Shown here piece after piece: positions 7,713-16,300 of a DNA stretch of 19,119 nt. The position numbers were made by a program, and so were the translations under genes. Below the pieces are notes generated by a model. The model did no database searches, was not told where the DNA came from, and saw nothing but the letters and a program-made list of their open reading frames with translations. This DNA comes from Gardnerella kenyensis (GTDB lineage Bacteria; Actinomycetota; Actinomycetes; Actinomycetales; Bifidobacteriaceae), in contig NQOH01000003.1 in assembly GCA_003585735.1 (NCBI GenBank), positions 106,831 to 125,949 on the forward strand, read 5' to 3'. The first letter of the stretch is position 1; the number at the start of each line of letters is the position of its first letter.

Positions 7713-9083
7713 GTGACCGAACAGACTAAACCTGAAGAAAATACTCAATCCACTACTACCCCAAAGCCACACGCGCCATCGCCAGCTAGCTTCGCGCATA
7801 AAGCTCGTGTTGTTGCTGCGGCACCAACTATTTCCTATAGTGAGGAAGACATTAAAGCCGCGAAAAGCTTTGGCCGAGTTGATGAAAATGGCACCGTTTA
7901 CGTTAGTGAAAATGGTGTTGAACGTGAGGTCGGTCAGTATTCCACTGGCACTCCTGAGGAGGCTTTGACTTTCTACATTCACCGCTATCTTGATTTGAAG
8001 ATTAAGCTCGATTTGTTTGCTAAGCGTTTGGAATCTTCAAACGTAAAGTCGAAAGAAATTGACGAAACGCTTAACGCTTTGAAGGATGAGTTAGAGAATC
8101 CTGCAGCCGTTGGTGATCTTGCGGCTTTGCGTGCTCGACACGCCGAGCTGAAGGCAAAAGGCGATGAAAAAAAGGAAGCAATCGCAAAATCTCGAAAAGA
8201 AGCTCTTGAAAAAGCTTTGAAAGAGCGTGCAAACATAGTAGAACGTGCTGAAGCTTTAGTTGCACAAATGAACGAATCTACTAATTGGCGTGAGCTGAAC
8301 GATAAATTGCGTGCGCTTTTTGACGAGTGGCAAGAACATCAGCGCACCACTATTCACTTGAACAAAGCCGATGCTGACGCATTATGGCAGCGTTTCTCCA
8401 AAGCTCGTTCCGCATTCTCCCAAGCTCGTAACTCTTGGGTTAAGGAACGTGAGCATGTGCGCAATAATGCTAAGCAACTTAAGGAAGCTATTATTGCTGA
8501 AGCTGAAAGCTTGAAGGATTCCAAGGATTGGCGTGAAACTTCAATGAAGTTCAACGCTTTGATGGATCGTTGGAAGAAGGCTGGAAATGCTGGCCGTCAG
8601 CATGATGACGCTTTGTGGACAAAGTTCCGTGAAGCCGCTGATGCTTTCTACCATGCTCGTCAGGCTGACCGCGAGAAGTTGAATGCTGGAGAGCATGAGA
8701 ATCTTGCAAAGAAGGAAGCTTTGCTTGTAAAAGCAGAAGCATTGTTGCCTGTAGAAAATGAAGAAGCAGCTAAGAGCGCTCGCAAAGCATTGTCTCAAAT
8801 TCAGGAAGAATGGGATGCTATTGGTTTCGTTCCTCGTGAAGACATGCGTCGTATTGAGTCTCGCTTAAACGACGTTGATAAGAAGATTAAGGCTGTTGAG
8901 GAAGCTGCTTGGAGGGATGCTGATCCTGAAGCTAACGCTCGTAAGTCCAGCTTTGCTTTGCAATTGGAAGCTCAGCTTGAAGAGCTTAACGCTGCTATTG
9001 CAAAGGAAACTGATAAGAAGCGCAAAGCTAAGTTAGAAGCTGAAAAAGCTACTAAAGAGCAGTGGTTGAACGCTGTTAAGTAA
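7713..9083 (+). CDS. DUF349 domain protein, three repeats, coiled coil
   Basis: 456 residues of unknown biochemical function, cytoplasmic (no signal peptide or membrane helix). The start is GTG at 7713, with AAGGAG seven bases upstream; upstream in-frame codons back to 7632 are not supported. Residues 1-40 are a disordered Thr/Pro/Ala stretch. About 50-85 is a small conserved segment (FGRVDENGTVYV). About 90-175 is charged and helical. Three DUF349 (PF03993) repeats follow at about 176-250, 254-325 and 335-405, each with the Trp-centred signature (NWRELNDKLRALFDEW; DWRETSMKFNALMDRWKKAG; a weaker third copy with IQEEWDAIGFVP). The C-terminus is a Lys/Glu/Ala coiled coil. Actinobacteria commonly carry one such protein. 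Divergent from hisS; ends at a strong terminator. Its codon use looks like that of a well-expressed gene. No function should be assigned. Confidence 0.88.
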   Translation: MTEQTKPEENTQSTTTPKPHAPSPASFAHKARVVAAAPTISYSEEDIKAAKSFGRVDENGTVYVSENGVEREVGQYSTGTPEEALTFYIHRYLDLKIKLDLFAKRLESSNVKSKEIDETLNALKDELENPAAVGDLAALRARHAELKAKGDEKKEAIAKSRKEALEKALKERANIVERAEALVAQMNESTNWRELNDKLRALFDEWQEHQRTTIHLNKADADALWQRFSKARSAFSQARNSWVKEREHVRNNAKQLKEAIIAEAESLKDSKDWRETSMKFNALMDRWKKAGNAGRQHDDALWTKFREAADAFYHARQADREKLNAGEHENLAKKEALLVKAEALLPVENEEAAKSARKALSQIQEEWDAIGFVPREDMRRIESRLNDVDKKIKAVEEAAWRDADPEANARKSSFALQLEAQLEELNAAIAKETDKKRKAKLEAEKATKEQWLNAVK

Positions 9084-9118
9084 CTAGTTTTTCTAGCTAG
9101 CTTAAATACGTGATAAAT

Positions 9119-9153
9119 ATGTGGGGTTACTTTTAAATCAAGTAGCCCCACAT
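9119..9153 (+). terminator. Strong terminator after the DUF349 gene, possibly bidirectional
   Basis: A 14-bp stem with one G-U pair (9119-9132 with 9140-9153, GTGGGG/CCCCAC core) and a 7-nt loop, followed by TTTATTTT. It lies 35 bp after the DUF349 stop. On the opposite strand the hairpin is followed by ATATTTATC, so it could also end transcripts from the convergent mrp side. Confidence 0.85.
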
Positions 9154-9164
9154 TTATTTTGCAA

Positions 9165-9219
9165 GTATTTATTTTGATTTACTTCTGATTAATTTTTATT
9201 TATTTTTGATTTACTTTTA
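9165..9219. repeat. AT-rich imperfect direct repeat between convergent genes
   Basis: TATTTTGATTTACTT recurs as TATTTTTGATTTACTT about 40 bp later, in the spacer between the terminator and the end of the mrp gene. The sequence is T-rich on the plus strand and otherwise empty. It is probably a local duplication in non-coding DNA. Confidence 0.4.
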
Positions 9220-10341
9220 CTAATAATTTTCCATTAAAGATTTAGCAAGCTTAACGAAAGTATTAGCTAATTGAGAGTCGGCTAACTTTCCTTCTTCGTC
9301 TAGTACTGCAGGACGCCCAGATTCGCCAATTTCTCGAATAGTTGGATCCAATTTTATCTGAGTTAAAAGAGGCACGTTTGTGTTAAGAGCTTTACAAAGT
9401 TGCTCACTTACTCGCTTTCCACCTCCGGAACCGAATATTTCTAAGCGCTCGCCATTATTTTCAAACCAGCTCATATTTTCAACAACTCCGCGCACTTTTA
9501 CTGGGATTTGTAAAGCCATAAGTCCTGCCCTAACAGCTACGTCCGATGCGCTAGGTTGAGGTGTTGTAACAACAACAAGCTCAACATTAGGCAAAGATTG
9601 CGCAACAGCTAAAGCCATATCCCCCGTGCCTGGAGCTAAATCAAGAAGCAAAACGTCGGGATTTCCCCACCAAACGTCTGAAAGAAACTGTTCTAAAGAG
9701 CGCTGTAAGCGCGGCCCTCTCCACAAAATTGCGCGGTCGGTTCCAGCAAACATGCCAATAGAAATAAGCTTTACTCCCCAAGACACAACCGGCATAAGCA
9801 TTCCGTTAAGATTAGTCGGTTGAGATTTTACGCCAAACATGCGCGGCAAAGAAAAACCGTATACGTCCGCATCAATAGCTGCAGTATCGTATCCTAAAGC
9901 TGCAAAAGTTGCAGCTAAATTAGCTGTTATAGAAGATTTCCCAACGCCTCCTTTTCCTGACGCAATAGCAAAAATTCGCGTGCGTGTTCCAGCTTTGTTA
10001 AAAGGATTCTCTTTACGCTCTGCTTTTAAATCTGCTACTAGTTTTTCTAGCTTACTTTTGCTCATAGCTGTAGCAGTAACATGAGGAATAAGCGTTGCTT
10101 GAGGATATTTAGATACAGCTTCTTGAACGCGTCCTGTAATAATTTCCGCCAACGGGCAATTTGGCACAGTCAGCTCAAGATTAATTTCTACATCATAAGC
10201 TGGCTTTTCGCTTAAAGTTTCAGCTTCTTTAACATGCACGCCGGTTACCATATTTAATTCGGTAACTGAGCGTCCTAATTCTGGATCAATAACGCTACCC
10301 AGCAAATCGTAAACTTGTGTTTCGAGTTCGCTTGTGATCAT
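9220..10341 (-). CDS. mrp: Mrp/ApbC (NBP35-like) P-loop ATPase, putative Fe-S cluster carrier
   Basis: 373 residues, cytoplasmic. The N-terminal MIP18/DUF59 domain (about 5-90) has the conserved LTVPNCPLAEI segment with its cysteine. The C-terminal ParA/Mrp ATPase domain has the deviant Walker A GKGGVGKSS (about 129-137), switch segment DADVYGFSLPRMFG, Walker B VLLLDLAPGTGD and VVTTPQPSASDVAVRAG. Family members bind and transfer Fe-S clusters to apoproteins (established for ApbC/NBP35). The CXXC that normally follows VVENMS is absent: the sequence reads VVENMSWFENNGERLEIFG, so cluster binding there is doubtful. The ATG at 10341 lies three bases after the ligA stop, with only a weak ribosome binding site, which suggests translational coupling to ligA. 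Confidence 0.88.
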   Translation of the reverse strand: MITSELETQVYDLLGSVIDPELGRSVTELNMVTGVHVKEAETLSEKPAYDVEINLELTVPNCPLAEIITGRVQEAVSKYPQATLIPHVTATAMSKSKLEKLVADLKAERKENPFNKAGTRTRIFAIASGKGGVGKSSITANLAATFAALGYDTAAIDADVYGFSLPRMFGVKSQPTNLNGMLMPVVSWGVKLISIGMFAGTDRAILWRGPRLQRSLEQFLSDVWWGNPDVLLLDLAPGTGDMALAVAQSLPNVELVVVTTPQPSASDVAVRAGLMALQIPVKVRGVVENMSWFENNGERLEIFGSGGGKRVSEQLCKALNTNVPLLTQIKLDPTIREIGESGRPAVLDEEGKLADSQLANTFVKLAKSLMENY

Positions 10342-10344
10342 GCG

Positions 10345-13212
10345 TTATGATTCCGTTTCGTTGTTGGTTGTGTTGTTATTATCGTCGTTAGTTACGCTGC
10401 TGGTATCGTCGTTAGTTACGTCGTCAATATCAAGCTCAGATTCTTTTTCAAATTGTAGTGCTTTTTCTACGCTACCAGTTTCCAAAAGAATAACGAATTG
10501 ACGCTCGTTAAGCATAGTAATACCGAGTTCTTGCGCTTTAGTTGCTTTAGAACCTGCATTTTCTCCAAGAATTACGCAATAAGTATTCTTACTTACGGAT
10601 CCAGAAGCTTTACCTCCTCGAGATGTTATTGCCTCCTTAGCTTCATCTCGACTAAATCCTTGTAATGATCCCGTTACAACAACTGTTTTGCCTTGTAGAG
10701 TTTGCGGAAGCTCATTATTTTCAACTTTGCCAACTACTCCGGCTTCTTTCCATGCTTCTAGCACTTCAGCTCGCCAATTGTTGCTATCTTTAGCTTGCTT
10801 AAACCAGTCGTAAACAGCTTGAGCAATTTCTGGGCCAACGCCATCAATTTGAGTAAGCTCTTCCACCGACGCGTTCGCAATATTTTCTAAAGAGCCTAAT
10901 TTTGCTGCTATAAGACGCGCTGTTGGAGGGCCTAGTCTGCGAATAGAAAGAGCAACTAAGACTCGCCACAATGACGCATTCTTGCCTTTTTGGGCTATTT
11001 CTTCAAGCATGCTACGCGTAGTTTCAGCCGGTCTTGTGTACCAAGGTACGCTAATTATTTCTTTAGAATTACTACCAGCTCGCTTATCTTTCCAAAAAGC
11101 TACTTTTGCATCTTTAGGAACTTGGAATTTAGGATATTGAGGATCCCATTCGCTATTTTCGTTTGAAGATTCAGCAAATTTAGCTTCTATTGTGCGAGTC
11201 CAAAAAGCTCTTACTTGATGCCAAAGACCCGATCCACCTATTTTGCGAGTGTGCTTTTTAAATTTTCCGTCTTTCCCAGCTTCTTGCCATTCCTCAACAA
11301 GAGGAATCTCCTTCCAAACCATAACGTTTCTTAACTCATCTGCAGTAATGCTAAATAATCCAGCTTCACTTTTAAGAACTGCAGATTGCGGTTTTGGCAA
11401 TGTTAAGCCCTCTTCTGGCACATATGGTTGCTGAGTTGAGCCTCGCTTAATTACAATTTTGTCCATGTTTGGGCAATAAACTTCAGCAGTATTCGGCCTA
11501 GAATCTTCAGGGTTTGTAAGAGCTAAAGCAGCGTTATCTCCCAAATTTTCAATATCGAAAGCCTGCCTCGAAGCCAAGTGAATTATGCGCTCGGTGAGCT
11601 GTGCAGGGCAATTTTCAACATTCGGGCATCGAATATCTTTATCCCCTTCTTTTGCCGGAGCTAACTTAGTTCCACAAGATGGGCAATATTCCGGCATAAC
11701 AAACTTTTTAAGCTCGTCTTCCCTACCTTCCCTAGCTTTAAGCACAGGACCAACTAATTCTGGAATAACATCCCCAGCTTTGCGCACTACAACAGTGTCT
11801 CCAATAAGCACACCCTTATGCTCAACTTCGTAAGAATTATGTAGCGTTGTGCGAGAAATAGTCGATCCTGCTACAGTTACCGGCTCAAGAACTGCCACAG
11901 GAGTTACTCTTCCTGTTCTACCAACTTGAACAATAATATCCTTCAAAACTGTGTTTACTTCTTCAGGAGGATACTTATACGCAATAGCCCATCGAGGTGC
12001 GCGAGAAGTTGAACCAAGCTGTTTTTGCAGCGCTCTGTCGTCAACCTTTACAACAATACCGTCTAATGCGTGCAAAATATTTGCCCTATGCTCGCCGTAA
12101 TAGTCAATCATGTCTTGAATTTCAGCAAAATTAGTGACTTTACGCGTGTATGGAGAAATTGGCACACCCCACTGTTGGTAAAGCTTGTACGCGTCAGATT
12201 GGTTAAAACTAGTTTCGCTATTAGCGCGCGCTGTATTTTCCTTCCAACGAAGTTCGCCTAAACCGTGCGCAAAAAAGCTTAAACGACGTGTTGCTGTAAC
12301 ACGAGGATCTTTTTGACGAAGCGAACCAGCAGCTGCGTTTCTAGGATTTGCAAAAGCAGACTTTCCAGCATCTTCCTGCTCGTCGTTAAGCTTACGAAAA
12401 TCGGACCATTTCATAAAAACTTCGCCGCGAATTTCTACAAATTCAGGAATATCTTCAGGATTTTCCGCGTGAAGTTGCGATGGTATTTCTTCAATAGTTC
12501 GAACATTAAGTGAAATATCTTCTCCGGTTACGCCGTCGCCTCTAGTAAGACCTTGCTCAAGAGTGCCGTTTCTATAAATAAGATTTAGCGCTAAACCGTC
12601 GATTTTTACTTCGCACGTCATAGGAAGCGGTTTAGATTCAGGCCATTTAAGATCGCGCAAAACGCTGTCGTACCAGTCGTGTAATTCATCAAGCGAAAAC
12701 ACGTCATCCAAACTCATCATGCGCGAAGGATGTTTTACGGAAGTAAAATCGTTAGAAAAAGTTCCGCCTACGCGGTGCGTTGGAGATTGAGGCGTATCAA
12801 GTGTTGGGAATGCTGCTTCTAACTCGCTTAGTGCGCGCATGCGAGCGTCATAAGCGGCATCAGAGCTTGTTGGAGCGTCCTCAACATAGTAGGCAATTTG
12901 ATCAGATTGCGCCCAAGCTGCAAGTTTTGCCCACAAATGCGCTGCTTGCTCAGTTGTTAATAATTTAAGATTAAGATTTCCTAAAGCTAATGCGTCCGCG
13001 TCTGTGGGTTGAAGTTGAGCAATCCAATAATCTACGTTCTCATTAGGATTTGGCACGTTAGCATTGTGCTGAATTTTAGAATTTTGCTCTTCAGTCGATT
13101 CAGTTTTATAAGTTTCGCGCGTGCTTTCATGAGTTACAGGTTGCTCATCAAAATCGTCAAAAAGTGTCCACTGCGCACTTTGTGACTCTGTATCATTGTG
13201 AGCCTCACTCAT
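10345..13212 (-). CDS. ligA: NAD-dependent DNA ligase, unusually long
   Basis: Seals nicks in duplex DNA during replication and repair using NAD+. 955 residues against about 670-700 for typical LigA. Order: a polar N-terminal extension (1-60); NAD-binding domain Ia (about 60-130, with YYVEDAPTSSDAAYD); adenylation domain with catalytic Lys203 in KIDG; GEVFM (263-267) and DGIVVKV (384-390); OB fold; a zinc finger with C510, C513, C529 and C535; a helix-hairpin-helix region; a BRCT domain (about 838-915); and an Asn/Asp/Thr-rich tail (about 928-955). About 130 extra residues (roughly 565-700) interrupt the segment between the zinc finger and the HhH motifs. The later HhH motif IDGVGPEIAQAV is intact. 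All catalytic motifs are present, so it should be active. The start ATG at 13212 has AAAGGGGA upstream. The long form appears to be a bifidobacterial trait (from memory). Confidence 0.95.
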   Translation of the reverse strand: MSEAHNDTESQSAQWTLFDDFDEQPVTHESTRETYKTESTEEQNSKIQHNANVPNPNENVDYWIAQLQPTDADALALGNLNLKLLTTEQAAHLWAKLAAWAQSDQIAYYVEDAPTSSDAAYDARMRALSELEAAFPTLDTPQSPTHRVGGTFSNDFTSVKHPSRMMSLDDVFSLDELHDWYDSVLRDLKWPESKPLPMTCEVKIDGLALNLIYRNGTLEQGLTRGDGVTGEDISLNVRTIEEIPSQLHAENPEDIPEFVEIRGEVFMKWSDFRKLNDEQEDAGKSAFANPRNAAAGSLRQKDPRVTATRRLSFFAHGLGELRWKENTARANSETSFNQSDAYKLYQQWGVPISPYTRKVTNFAEIQDMIDYYGEHRANILHALDGIVVKVDDRALQKQLGSTSRAPRWAIAYKYPPEEVNTVLKDIIVQVGRTGRVTPVAVLEPVTVAGSTISRTTLHNSYEVEHKGVLIGDTVVVRKAGDVIPELVGPVLKAREGREDELKKFVMPEYCPSCGTKLAPAKEGDKDIRCPNVENCPAQLTERIIHLASRQAFDIENLGDNAALALTNPEDSRPNTAEVYCPNMDKIVIKRGSTQQPYVPEEGLTLPKPQSAVLKSEAGLFSITADELRNVMVWKEIPLVEEWQEAGKDGKFKKHTRKIGGSGLWHQVRAFWTRTIEAKFAESSNENSEWDPQYPKFQVPKDAKVAFWKDKRAGSNSKEIISVPWYTRPAETTRSMLEEIAQKGKNASLWRVLVALSIRRLGPPTARLIAAKLGSLENIANASVEELTQIDGVGPEIAQAVYDWFKQAKDSNNWRAEVLEAWKEAGVVGKVENNELPQTLQGKTVVVTGSLQGFSRDEAKEAITSRGGKASGSVSKNTYCVILGENAGSKATKAQELGITMLNERQFVILLETGSVEKALQFEKESELDIDDVTNDDTSSVTNDDNNNTTNNETES
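10380..10420 (-). repeat. 17-bp exact direct repeat in the ligA tail
   Basis: TATCGTCGTTAGTTACG occurs at 10380-10396 and 10404-10420, a 24-bp period. It encodes the repeated VTNDD in the low-complexity C-terminus of the ligase. It keeps the reading frame and lies outside the BRCT domain, so copy-number change should be tolerated. Confidence 0.85.
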
Positions 13213-13258
13213 AAAATCCCCTTTAACTTAAAAACCATTTTAAAGTATTACTTAAGCT

Positions 13259-13329
13259 TTACGTATTTCTTACGTATTTCTACGTATTCTTACTAATTAT
13301 TACGCATCCTTACGCATTCTCACGCATTT
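13259..13329. repeat. Degenerate 10-11 bp tandem repeat array between the TPR gene and ligA
   Basis: Seven units related to TTACG(T/C)ATTC run head to tail with a 9-11 bp period: two identical TTACGTATTTC, then shorter and diverged copies, ending in TTACGCATTC and TCACGCATTT. The array starts within the last codons of the TPR gene, whose TGA stop lies inside a repeat unit, and ends about 47 bp before the ligA ATG. The spacing is close to one DNA helical turn, so units would face the same side of the DNA. Confidence 0.75.
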
Positions 13330-16300
13330 AGCGAACGTAAGAATTGCGACTGTACTGCGCCTTCCAAATCTTCAGACGAAGACATTCGAATATGCGCAAC
13401 ACACAAAGTTCTTGCAATCACAAACATTCCATCGTTAACCGTAAGCTTCGCAGCTTTGCCAATAATATTATTTGCTTCAATATTTGGCCATACAGGAATA
13501 TCTTCATGCTCGAAACATTGATGCACTTCATCCATATTAGTCGGAGCTTTATAACACTGCGAGCGCATTCTAGATAGTAGCTCTTCTAGTTCCATTTGTA
13601 ATGGTTCTATTCTTCCTGGAGCTAAATAGTCTGCCATGCGGTATGCGCTGGCTGCAAGCATGAACCTGTCTTGCATCCATGCGGCGTAAGCTAATCTGTA
13701 GTATGCGAATGCTGCGTCATCTTTGTCGAAAGATACTCTTAATGCGTTTAAGCATGCCGCTATTGCTGATGCCCAATCTTCTTGCTGGGATAATGCTGCA
13801 GCTAGTCTTAAGTGCGATAGTGCGTATGTTGGCGCGTAGGAAACCATTGTGTTTAAGTGTTTTATTGCAGCGTCTGGTTGGTGTAGTTGTGAAAGCAGAT
13901 CTGCTAGTTCCATGTGTGCGTAGAACAGCCCGTCTGGAATGAGTAGTGTATGCTCGTCTGGAGTGGCAAATAGTCGATTGTATACTACTCTTTCCGCGTA
14001 TGAATTAAAGTAGCGTGGCACAGTGTTTTCTACTGCGAACATTGAGTCGAATTGAGCTATGTTTTGCTCGTATGATTCAATTGCTTGCTTAATATCGCCT
14101 TCCATAAGCTGTTCTTGCGCTTTAATGCGCATGGATCGTATATCTTGCGATGCTTTGAAAGAAAGCTCTGGTATTGGAGTTTCGTCTATTAATGCTCGAG
14201 TTACGTTACTTGATTGCGCGCTAAGCTCTGGGTCGCCAATATTTTCAATAATATTCATTGCTTCTCGAGCTTTTTCTGCTGTTGTTGGCATTTGCAGTGC
14301 AGCAATGTGGTGGAAGTCGGCTACTGCTTGTTGTAGCAAATCTTCGCGTTGAATTGATAAGCCTTGTGCAAACTGTGTTCCAAGTATTTCTTCCTGGTCT
14401 TGGTTGAATACTGTGTCTGAGAATTCTGGCTCTTCTTGAGCTCCATGCGGAGCAAAAGACGCGTCGTGTAGGTCGAATGATGCTTCTACTGTATCGAGCG
14501 ATCCGTCTTTTAGTATGCGCATATTTGCGTTTGATTGCTCGTATATTTCTATTGGATTTTGTAATCCGTAAGTGCGAATGTATTTTACAAAGTTTTCGCG
14601 CTCAAAAGTAACTGTTATAAGAGTGCGTATTGCGGGAGGCTCGCTAAAAGCTGCTAGCGGATTCGCATTATTGGCATTGTTATAGTTAGTGTTGTTTTCT
14701 AGATTTTCGTTACTTTCGTTACTTTCGTTACTTTCGTTACTTTTGCTACTATCTTTATCTTCTATAATTTCAGCGTTATTGCTGTTTTCAATATTGCTGT
14801 TTTTAATATCTGATTGCAAGCTTTCGTTTTCGCTTAGCATGCTATTTGCAAAATCGCTTGTATGAGCATCTACTAACGATTGTGCCGCTTCTACTACGTC
14901 CGCAAGTGGAAGATGTTGTAAATCTTGCAATTGTGCAGGATCTCCATGAACGTCACCATCTTTCGGCTCGCCTTTTGAAGGTGATGCAGCTGCACTCATG
15001 CTATTAAGCGCTCTAAGCGTACGGCTTAGTAGAGTGTTGATTGCGCTGTCTTGAGCAGCGACCATTTCTTCTAATCCGATTGAATCTAATCGAATAGAAA
15101 CGTTCTGTATTTTTTCACTTGCACCAAAAGCAAGAGTTGCAAGCATAATACCAATTCGCAAATTATAGTTTGTTGACATACGCGATTTTTCAGTATCGCT
15201 ATACTTATGCCACTGATCTTTTAAACTATCGTATTTGTATACTGGCATTAGCGATGATCCTGTAGAAGTAAAAGCTAACGCTACTTTTCCATCGTTAAGA
15301 TTAGAGCGAAAATCAGCATCAAAACGGAACGGCAAATATAAGCTTCGTATAAGCTCAGAAAGAGACTGACGGTACAGCCACTCTCCTGCTTCTGCTTGTT
15401 TTAAATAAGACGCTGATTGCTGACATTTACGAGCTTTTCGCCACAAGTGCATTAATGGGCGTACGTTGTCGTCTCTAAGTGGACTGCCAAAATTGCTCAT
15501 TCCAAAAGTTTCGCTAGCAATAAAAGCAGGATCTTCAATAATTGCGTTATCAATAGCAGCAATACTTTCGAGGCTTATATTGCTTTCTAAACTTTTGCCG
15601 CCTTTAGAAGCGTTAGTTTGAAGGCATTGATATATTGCTTGTAAACGGTTTAGCGCACCTTCAATTCGCAATACTTTTAACGCAGCTGATGGCTCTAATG
15701 AATCATCCCAAATTAAGTAATGTGCTGAAGTTCGTTGAGCTTCTTTAAAATGCAATCTTTCAGCCCCGTGTACTGCTTCCAAGCTGTGAGTAGGCTCTAA
15801 TGCGCCAACATCGTGCATAACGCGCTCATAGTAGGACTCTAATCCAGAAACGCACAAGCCTTCTTCGCGTATTGATTTAATATCAGCTATGCTGCGTCTA
15901 ATAGCTCCAAGAGGAGCTTCGGTGTGTAAACGGTGCAAAACGTGATAATACCCAAATCCAACTAAGCTTTGATGTAAATCTGGTATGAAGAATGATGCGA
16001 AAAATACTGTAGCAATAGCGTCAGCATACGATAGATTGCAACGCATAGAATCCGGTAAACATACGCGCGTTGCTTCAATCGTGTACTTTTTATTCTTGCC
16101 GTTATTTTGGCAAAGCCATGAAGCAACTTTATGCAAGCCGTCGTCTAGTGAAACTTGCATAACAACATCGCCGTAAACTATTGGCGAATTGTTAATATTC
16201 CCAAATACTTTTCCGCACTTTTTAACAATATGCTTAATAAAATTATTAGATTTAGGAATTGAGGCCGATCCGTAAAATCGTGCGCTATTGCACAAGTCAA

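Noticed and set aside
9220..10341. ParA chromosome-partition protein
   Set aside because: The ATPase fold is similar, but the N-terminal DUF59 domain and the VVENMS/FGSGGG motifs place it in the Mrp/NBP35 family.
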